DNA from: Nonomuraea coxensis DSM 45129
GTDB taxonomy: Bacteria > Actinomycetota > Actinomycetes > Streptosporangiales > Streptosporangiaceae
Assembly: GCF_019397265.1 (NCBI RefSeq)
Contig: NZ_CP068985.1
Span: 7,475,001 to 7,539,000, forward strand
DNA: 64,000 bases
Direction of reading: 5' to 3'
In this document: one piece after another, positions 58,828 through 64,000 of the stretch
Layout: each line of letters starts with the position of its first letter
Numbering within the stretch: the first letter of the stretch is position 1
Program-made: the position numbers and the translations under genes
The notes under the pieces: model-generated
What the model was told of the DNA's origin: nothing
Seen by the model: the letters and a program-made list of their open reading frames with translations, nothing else
Database searches by the model: none

Positions 58828-60822
58828 CTACTGGCCGCTGCCGGTGCAGGTGATCTGCGCCTGCGGCCGGTACTCGATGGTCAGCTTCGGGTCCCGCTTG
58901 ACGACCTTGCCGCCCTGGTGGGACACCCGGGTGACGTCGACGGTGAAGCCCTCCTGCCCGAGGGTGGGCAGGCAGCCCGGCTCGGAGCTGACCTCCCGGC
59001 GGAACGGGACGACGTCCCGGCGCTCCGACGTGACCGCCTCGACCTTGTCGTAACGCTTGGTGCTCCAGAGCGTCACCGTCACGGAGGTGTCCGTGGAGGC
59101 GGTCTTGATCAGCACGCCGTACTCGGAGTCGTTGCGCCACTTCAGGTCGGTCTGCGGGTAGAGCAGCGCCACGTCGCGGCCGGCCGGGTAGCGCGGCGCG
59201 TAGTAGTCCATGGGCTGGTGCTCGACGTCCTCGAAACCGCCGAAGAAGGCCGCGTTGTACATGGTCGTGGCGAACTGCGAGACGCCGCCGCCGACGAGGC
59301 TGACCATGCGCCCGCCGACGATCTGCCCGGCCACGACGTAGCCGTCCTCGACCGTCCGCTCGCCGATCACCTCGTTGATCGAGAACGTCTCCCCGGGCTT
59401 CACCACATGGCCGTCGAGCTGCTGCGCCATGCGCCTGATGTTGGTGACGCGGGTCTGGCAGCACTCGAAGGACGTGGTGAAGGTGGCCACCTGCTCCTTG
59501 ACGCCGAGGCCGCGGATCTGCTGGGTGGTGACGGCCGGCTCGACCGTGCCGAGCCGTACCGGGACGCTCCGGACGCCGCCGGTGTCGAAGACCTTCTCCG
59601 CGTCCCTGGCGAGCAGCTTGTCGTTCACGCCCCGGCCGGTGCGCGAGGGCACCAGGACCGGGGCGCCGTTCACGATCTGGTACGTCGCGTCACGCGGCTG
59701 CTGCGCGGCGTCGACCAGGGTGCTCTCCAGCCCGGCGAGCGCCGCCTTGGCGTCGAACTGGGGCACGAGCGTGCCGTCGCCGTCCGGCACGTACGCCAGG
59801 TTGGCCGCGATCGTCGCGGGCGTGATCTGCGCCTGCCTGCCGTCCGCGGTCAGCGTCAGCGGCGCGGACACGGCCTGGCGCGCCTTGGCCAGGGCCGCCT
59901 CCACCGCCTCGGGGGTGGTGACGGGCTTGGCGGGCCGCAGGGTGAGGACGACGTTGCCGCCGCCGCGCAGGAACGCCTCGCCGATGCGGCGTACGGCGTC
60001 CTCGCGGTCGAGCACCACGCCGTCGGCGGGCCGGCGGGCCTTGGGCACCAGGCCCGCGAACGTGACACGCCCTTCGACGGCGGGCTTGTCCACGGCCTCG
60101 GCCAGGCCGTCCACGGTCCTGGCGAGCTGGGAGGAGTCGATGCTGATCTTCGGCTGGAGCTCGGTGGTGCCGGTCAGGCCCCGCCAGACCTCCACGGGGC
60201 TGGGGAACCCGCTGGGCGCCTGGCCGATGGTGCCGACCACGTCGAGCTCCAGCCCGGCCTCGTCGGCCTGGACACTGTCCTTCTTGTCGCCGATCTCGAC
60301 CGCGACCGGCCTGCTGAGCTTGGCGCCCAGCTCGTCGCGCAGCTTGTCGGCCGCCTGAGTCACGGTGAGGCCGCCGATGTCCACCCCGGCCACGCGGGTG
60401 CCGCGTAACACCGAGCCGGACATGAAGACCGCGGGCACCACGTACGCCAGCGCGGCCAGCACCACCACGAGCAGCGCGAGGCCGGGCAGCAGGCGGCGGC
60501 GCCGGGGCGGCTCGGGTTCGCCGCCGAAGGAGGGCCGCTCGCCCGGCCCGGACCCGAACACGGGCGGCGCGGGCTCCTTCTCCTTCATCGGCCAGGGCTG
60601 GGCCGGCGGCGTCACGGGCGGCAGCGCGCCGGACGCGGGGCCGCCCGCCGCGCCCGGGCCCTGCGCCGGCCGGGTGTCCTGGCGGTCCGGCGGGCCGAAG
60701 ATGTCCCGGGAGACGCCCGGCGGCAGTCCTTCGATGCGCGGCTTCCTGGAGACGCTCGACGTGGGCAGAGGCACCGAGGCGAACGGGTCCGTCGGTGATT
60801 CGATCGGTCCGGCGTTTCGCAC
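58828..60822 (-). CDS. VanW family membrane protein with peptidoglycan-binding-like domains
   Basis: A 664-residue protein with a disordered Pro-rich cytoplasmic part (1-110), one transmembrane helix (about 112-132: LLPGLALLVVVLAALAYVVPAVF) and an outer part. There, repeats with AGVDIGGLTVTQAADKLRDELG and the PG_binding_4 pattern (two copies, to about 420) precede a VanW domain (about 450-600: TTSFECCQTRVTNIRRMAQQLDGHVVKPGETFSINEVIGERT, GGGVSQFATTMYNAAFFGG). Vancomycin resistance is not implied; these proteins are common in actinobacterial envelopes. GTG 60822 has GGGAGGAG 8 bases upstream. Confidence 0.9.
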   Translation of the reverse strand: MRNAGPIESPTDPFASVPLPTSSVSRKPRIEGLPPGVSRDIFGPPDRQDTRPAQGPGAAGGPASGALPPVTPPAQPWPMKEKEPAPPVFGSGPGERPSFGGEPEPPRRRRLLPGLALLVVVLAALAYVVPAVFMSGSVLRGTRVAGVDIGGLTVTQAADKLRDELGAKLSRPVAVEIGDKKDSVQADEAGLELDVVGTIGQAPSGFPSPVEVWRGLTGTTELQPKISIDSSQLARTVDGLAEAVDKPAVEGRVTFAGLVPKARRPADGVVLDREDAVRRIGEAFLRGGGNVVLTLRPAKPVTTPEAVEAALAKARQAVSAPLTLTADGRQAQITPATIAANLAYVPDGDGTLVPQFDAKAALAGLESTLVDAAQQPRDATYQIVNGAPVLVPSRTGRGVNDKLLARDAEKVFDTGGVRSVPVRLGTVEPAVTTQQIRGLGVKEQVATFTTSFECCQTRVTNIRRMAQQLDGHVVKPGETFSINEVIGERTVEDGYVVAGQIVGGRMVSLVGGGVSQFATTMYNAAFFGGFEDVEHQPMDYYAPRYPAGRDVALLYPQTDLKWRNDSEYGVLIKTASTDTSVTVTLWSTKRYDKVEAVTSERRDVVPFRREVSSEPGCLPTLGQEGFTVDVTRVSHQGGKVVKRDPKLTIEYRPQAQITCTGSGQ

Positions 60823-60914
60823 GCCTCAATCTCCTCCCGGTCCGCAGCCAAGTCTCAGGCAACAGTAAGGCACGCCGATCCGCATATGTCACGGGAAATG
60901 GATACGGAAGTGTG

Positions 60915-61577
60915 TCAACCTAGCCACCGGTAGCGGTGCTCCGGCCGGCCGGCCGTGCCGTACCGTGGCCGCGACTCCGCCCGGCCCACCGTGCTCAGGT
61001 GATCGAGGTAACGGCGGGCGCTCACCCGCGACAGGCCCGTGAGCTCGGCGGTCTCGGCCGCGGACAGGTCGCGGCCCGCCTCCCTGAGCGTGTCCGCGAC
61101 CAGCGCGCAGGTGGCCGCCGACAACCCCTTCGGCAGCGGGGCCGCGGTGGCGGGCGCGCCGAAGAGGCGGTCCACGTCGTCCTGCCGGACCTCGGCGCCG
61201 ATGGCGGTCAGGCGGCGGCGGGTGTCGGCGTAGTGCCGGAGGCGTTCGGCGAGCGCCGCGGCGGTGAACGGCTTGATGAGGTAGTTCACCGCGCCGCCGC
61301 GCATGGCCTCCTGGACCGTGGGCACGTCGCGGGCGGCGCTGACCATGAGGACGTCCACGTCGTGGAGCGCCTTCAGCACCTCCAGCCCCGACATGTCGGG
61401 CAGGTAGATGTCGAGCAGCACCAGATCGGGCCGCAGCTCCGCCGCCGCGGCCAGGGCGCCGGCCCCCGTGTGCGCCGTGGACACCACCTGGAAGCCGGGC
61501 ACGCGGGCCACGTAACCGCCGTGGATGCGGGCCACCATGAAGTCGTCGTCCACGACCAGCACCCGTACGTCGCTCAT
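60915..61577 (-). CDS. CitB/DctR-type response regulator
   Basis: A 220-residue regulator. The receiver domain starts with SDVRVLVVDDDFMVARIHGGYV, has phospho-acceptor Asp in VLLDIYLPDMSGLEVL and the Lys in YLIKPFTAAAL. The C-terminal winged helix (GLSAATCALVADTLREAGRDLSAAETAELTGLSRVSARRYLDHL) is the type found in citrate/dicarboxylate systems. ATG 61577 overlaps the kinase stop by 4 bases. It may control the divergent tctC. Confidence 0.93.
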   Translation of the reverse strand: MSDVRVLVVDDDFMVARIHGGYVARVPGFQVVSTAHTGAGALAAAAELRPDLVLLDIYLPDMSGLEVLKALHDVDVLMVSAARDVPTVQEAMRGGAVNYLIKPFTAAALAERLRHYADTRRRLTAIGAEVRQDDVDRLFGAPATAAPLPKGLSAATCALVADTLREAGRDLSAAETAELTGLSRVSARRYLDHLSTVGRAESRPRYGTAGRPEHRYRWLG

Positions 61578-63175
61578 GGCGCTCGCGTCCCCAGTGCGGC
61601 CTCCGCGAGGGAGGGCAGGAAGGCGGTGAAGACCGCGCCGCCCGCGTTGCCCACGCGCACCCAGCCGCCCCGGCGCAGGCACGCCTGCCGGGTCAGGGCC
61701 AGGCCGAGACCGCGCGGCCCCGAGTGGGCGGCCTTGGTCGTGAAGCCCTCCCTGAACACCTCCTCGACCAGGTCGGGGGCGATGCCGGGGCCGGAGTCGC
61801 CGACCCGTACGCGCAGGCCGTCCGCGTCCGAGCGCACCGACACCTCGATCGTGCCCGGCGCGCCGTCGAGCGCGTCGATCGCGTTGGCCACCAGGTTGCC
61901 GACGACGAGGACGGCATCCTGCGGATCGCCGAGCGTGCCCCCCGGCACCAGGGAGTCCTCCGCCAGCACGAGCGTCGCGCCGCGCTCGGCGGCCTCGGCG
62001 GACTTGGCCAGCAGCAGGGCGGCCAGCGTGGGGTCCTGGACCCGTTCGCCCAGGTCGCTGGCGTACGTGCCGCGCGTGGTGCGGGTGATGAACCCGATCG
62101 CGGCCTCGTGCTCGCCCAGCTCAAGCAGCCCGACGACGGTGTGCATGCGGTTGGCGAACTCGTGGGCCTGCGCCCGCAGCGCGTCGGTGGCGCTGCTGGC
62201 GTCGTCCAGCTCGCGGGCCAGGCGGATCAGCTCGGTACGGTCCCTGAGGGTGACGACCCAGCCGAGGTGCCGGCCGCGTACCGACACGGGGGTGCGGTTG
62301 AGCACCAGCACCCGCTCGCCGTGCAGCACGACGCGGTCCTCGCCCGGGTCGGCGCCGCCGAGCACGTCGCGCAGCCGCCCCGAGACCGGCAGCCGGGTCA
62401 GGTCCTCACCCTCGTCCACCGCGCCGAGCAGGTCGCGGGCGGCGTCGTTGACCAGCGTCACGCGGCCGTCGAGATCGAGCGCGAGCACGCCCTCCTTGAC
62501 GCCGTGCAGCACGCCCTCGCGCTGCTCCAGCAGCGCCGCGATCTCCCTCGGCTCCAGGCCGAAGGTCTGCCTGCGCACCCGGGCGGTGACGAGCGCGGCC
62601 AGCGTCAGCCCGGCCAGCATGACCGCGAGCGCGGTCCACACCAGCGGCGGCAGCGCGCCGCCGAGCTGGTTCATGACCGTGGTCTCCAGGACGCCGACGG
62701 ACACCAGGCCGATGACGGCGCCGTACTCGTCGCGGATCGGGCTCTTGCCGCGGACCGTGGTGCCGAGCGTGCCGGTCTCGGTGCCGACCCAGCTCCGCCC
62801 GGTACGCAGCACCACGGTGCCGTCGGTGGACAGCCGCTTGCCGATGAGCGAGGCGTTGGGGTGGGCGTAGCGGCGCTGCTGGGCGTCGGCGATGACGACG
62901 TAGTCGGCGCCGGTCTCCTGCTGGACCCCCAGCGCGAGCGGCTGCAGCACGCTCTCCGGATCGGGCAGCCTGAACGCCGCCCGGACCTGCGGGAGCGCGG
63001 CCACCGACTGGGCGATGGCGAGAGCCCGCTGCTGGTGCAGCGCATCGAGCTGCTCGCGGGTGTGGCCCGCCCACACCGCGGCCGTGCCGCCGGCGGCCAT
63101 CAGCACGATCACCATCTGAAGTACGAAGAGCTGAGTGCCCAGCGGCGCCTCACGCACCCGTCTCGCGAGCCACAT
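61574..63175 (-). CDS. CitA/DcuS-type sensor histidine kinase
   Basis: A 533-residue membrane kinase. The first helix is at about 17-38 (LFVLQMVIVLMAAGGTAAVWA), an extracytoplasmic sCACHE/PASp domain follows (about 39-175: RLPDPESVLQPLALGVQQETGADYVVIADAQQRRYAHP), then a second helix (about 182-205) and a cytoplasmic PAS. The H-box is AHEFANRMHTVVGLLELG and the ATP-binding G-box is GDSGPGIAPDLVEEVFREGF with GPRGLGLAL. CitA-type sensors detect citrate or C4-dicarboxylates; here a tricarboxylate ligand is inferred from the neighbouring tctC. Confidence 0.93.
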   Translation of the reverse strand: MWLARRVREAPLGTQLFVLQMVIVLMAAGGTAAVWAGHTREQLDALHQQRALAIAQSVAALPQVRAAFRLPDPESVLQPLALGVQQETGADYVVIADAQQRRYAHPNASLIGKRLSTDGTVVLRTGRSWVGTETGTLGTTVRGKSPIRDEYGAVIGLVSVGVLETTVMNQLGGALPPLVWTALAVMLAGLTLAALVTARVRRQTFGLEPREIAALLEQREGVLHGVKEGVLALDLDGRVTLVNDAARDLLGAVDEGEDLTRLPVSGRLRDVLGGADPGEDRVVLHGERVLVLNRTPVSVRGRHLGWVVTLRDRTELIRLARELDDASSATDALRAQAHEFANRMHTVVGLLELGEHEAAIGFITRTTRGTYASDLGERVQDPTLAALLLAKSAEAAERGATLVLAEDSLVPGGTLGDPQDAVLVVGNLVANAIDALDGAPGTIEVSVRSDADGLRVRVGDSGPGIAPDLVEEVFREGFTTKAAHSGPRGLGLALTRQACLRRGGWVRVGNAGGAVFTAFLPSLAEAALGTRAP

Positions 63176-63303
63176 CTGTCTGCACCCAGGTCACGACCAA
63201 TACGACCACTATGACGGCAAGCATGCAAAGCCTCGACGCCGACCGGAAGGGGATTCACCATCCCATTTTCATAACCGTGAATTTCTCTTTCCTGGAGTCG
63301 ATC

Positions 63304-64000
63304 ATGCGTCTGCGCGTCATCGTCACGCTCGCGGCGTTCTCCCTGGCCGCCCTGACCGGCTGCGGCGGGCAGGGCGGGGGGACCACCGCCTCGGGTTCGC
63401 TGCGCATCATGGCCCCGGCCGCGCCCGGCGGCGGCTGGGACCAGACCTCCCGCACCGCCGAGCAGGCGTTCAAGAGCGCCGCGCCGGACCGCAAGGTCGA
63501 GGTGTTCAACGTGCCCGGCGCGGGCGGCACCATCGGCCTGGCCCAGCTCGCCGGCGAGAAGGGCAACGGCAACCTGCTCATGACGATGGGCCTGGTCATG
63601 GTGGGCGCCATCGAGCAGAACAAGTCGAAGGTCACGCTGGCGGAGACCACCCCGATCGCGAAGCTGACCGAGGAGTACGAGATCGTCGTGGTCCCGGCCG
63701 CCTCGCCCCACAAGACGCTGGCCGACCTGGTGGCGGCGTGGAAGGCCGATCCGGCGAAGGTGTCGATCTCCGGCGGCTCGGCGGGCGGCACCGACCACAT
63801 CGTGGCCGGGCTCATGGCCAAGGCCGCGGGCGTGGACCCCAAGCAGGTCAACTACATCGCCCACTCCGGCGGCGGCGAGGCGCTGAACGAACTCCTCGGC
63901 GGCAAGGTCACCGCCGGCGTCTCGGGCGTCTCCGAGTTCGCCGAGCACGTCAGGTCGGGCAAGCTGCGCGCCCTCGGCGTCACCTCCGGCGAGCGCCTGC
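63304..64000 (+). CDS. tctC: TctC-like tripartite tricarboxylate transporter substrate-binding lipoprotein (partial)
   Basis: The gene runs off the window end. The start ATG 63304 has GGAG 6 bases upstream. The N-terminus MRLRVIVTLAAFSLAALTGCGG is a lipoprotein signal with lipobox LTGC. The mature sequence (LRIMAPAAPGGGWDQTSRTAEQAF, NVPGAGGTIGLAQLAGEKGNG, GGSAGGTDHIVAGLMAKAAGVD, NYIAHSGGGEALNELLGGKVTAGVSGVSEF) is the Bug/TctC family. About 232 codons are present of an expected 320. It probably leads a tctCBA operon. It is divergent from the CitA/CitB-type sensor pair (128 bp). Confidence 0.93.
   Translation, partial: MRLRVIVTLAAFSLAALTGCGGQGGGTTASGSLRIMAPAAPGGGWDQTSRTAEQAFKSAAPDRKVEVFNVPGAGGTIGLAQLAGEKGNGNLLMTMGLVMVGAIEQNKSKVTLAETTPIAKLTEEYEIVVVPAASPHKTLADLVAAWKADPAKVSISGGSAGGTDHIVAGLMAKAAGVDPKQVNYIAHSGGGEALNELLGGKVTAGVSGVSEFAEHVRSGKLRALGVTSGERL

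Noticed and set aside
58828..60822. Vancomycin resistance suggested by the VanW name
   Set aside because: No vanHAX genes are near, ddl looks like the normal ligase, and VanW proteins are widespread in susceptible actinobacteria.
1..64000. Biosynthetic gene cluster, prophage or mobile element
   Set aside because: No polyketide, peptide or terpene synthase, integrase, transposase, capsid or CRISPR signal; gene order is chromosomal core.

Overview
The window is high-GC DNA from an actinomycete chromosome. GTG and TTG starts are frequent. Gene order follows the conserved actinobacterial core: mutM-rnc-rpmF-DUF177-coaD-rsmD-recG-DAK2-rpmB, then thiD, thiL, ddl, gpsA, plsC, cofC, hup, leuD, leuC and ndgR, then gltX, cimA, ilvE, leuB, serA and ilvC-ilvN-ilvB. 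As I recall it, this matches the order in Streptomyces. A CofC enzyme (coenzyme F420) and an IclR regulator of the NdgR/AreB type next to leuCD also point to Streptomycetales, Streptosporangiales or a related order. I see no phage, plasmid, IS element, CRISPR array or biosynthetic cluster. The window is chromosomal core with small accessory insertions.

Layout: 1-8.2 kb holds translation and repair genes (mutM partial, rnc, rpmF, coaD, rsmD, recG, a fatty-acid-kinase-like DAK2 gene, rpmB). 8.2-17.2 kb holds cofactor, envelope and lipid genes (thiD, a long Pro/Gly-rich membrane protein, thiL, an Lrp-type ligand domain, a DUF3515 lipoprotein, ddl, gpsA, plsC, cofC, a small CSD-like protein, HU). 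17.2-20.3 kb holds leuD, leuC and divergent ndgR. 20.3-25.7 kb holds an acidic orphan protein, two identical tRNA-Glu genes, a NarL/DesK-type two-component pair, an exported hydrolase and tRNA-Gln. 25.7-32.2 kb holds an M3 peptidase, gltX, an FAA-family hydrolase, a monooxygenase-like protein with a His/Gly/Gln tract, and a secreted heparinase-like enzyme. 32.2-40.8 kb is a second amino-acid block (cimA, ilvE, leuB, serA) with a DsbA-like protein, an O-methyltransferase and an NlpC/P60 peptidase behind a ydaO-type c-di-AMP riboswitch. 41-50.4 kb is mixed (SseB-like, MFS_2 transporter, FHA protein, DacB, a small secreted peptide, a Map paralogue, a LysR/metallo-hydrolase pair, a secreted protein, a VOC protein). 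50.4-64 kb holds ilvBNC, a GGDEF-EAL protein, a hydroxyacid dehydrogenase, a sugar-dehydrogenase-like lipoprotein, a VanW protein, and a CitA/CitB-type two-component system divergent from a TctC substrate-binding protein cut by the window end.

The strongest non-coding signals are regulatory. ilvB and cimA each have a complete attenuator: a 16-codon leader peptide with a run of branched-chain codons, a GC-rich hairpin over its end, and an intrinsic terminator with a U tract before the gene. With NdgR beside leuCD and a palindrome over the ilvE promoter, most branched-chain genes here have a visible control element. The GGDEF-EAL gene has a BldD-like box upstream, and the NlpC/P60 gene has the c-di-AMP riboswitch, so two cyclic-dinucleotide circuits are visible. 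A 15-codon cysteine-containing reading frame with competing hairpins precedes a 42-residue protein. This is the least explained control region in the window.

Coordinates, starts and motifs were read by eye. No similarity search or folding program was run, so family assignments rest on recognised motifs and neighbourhood.
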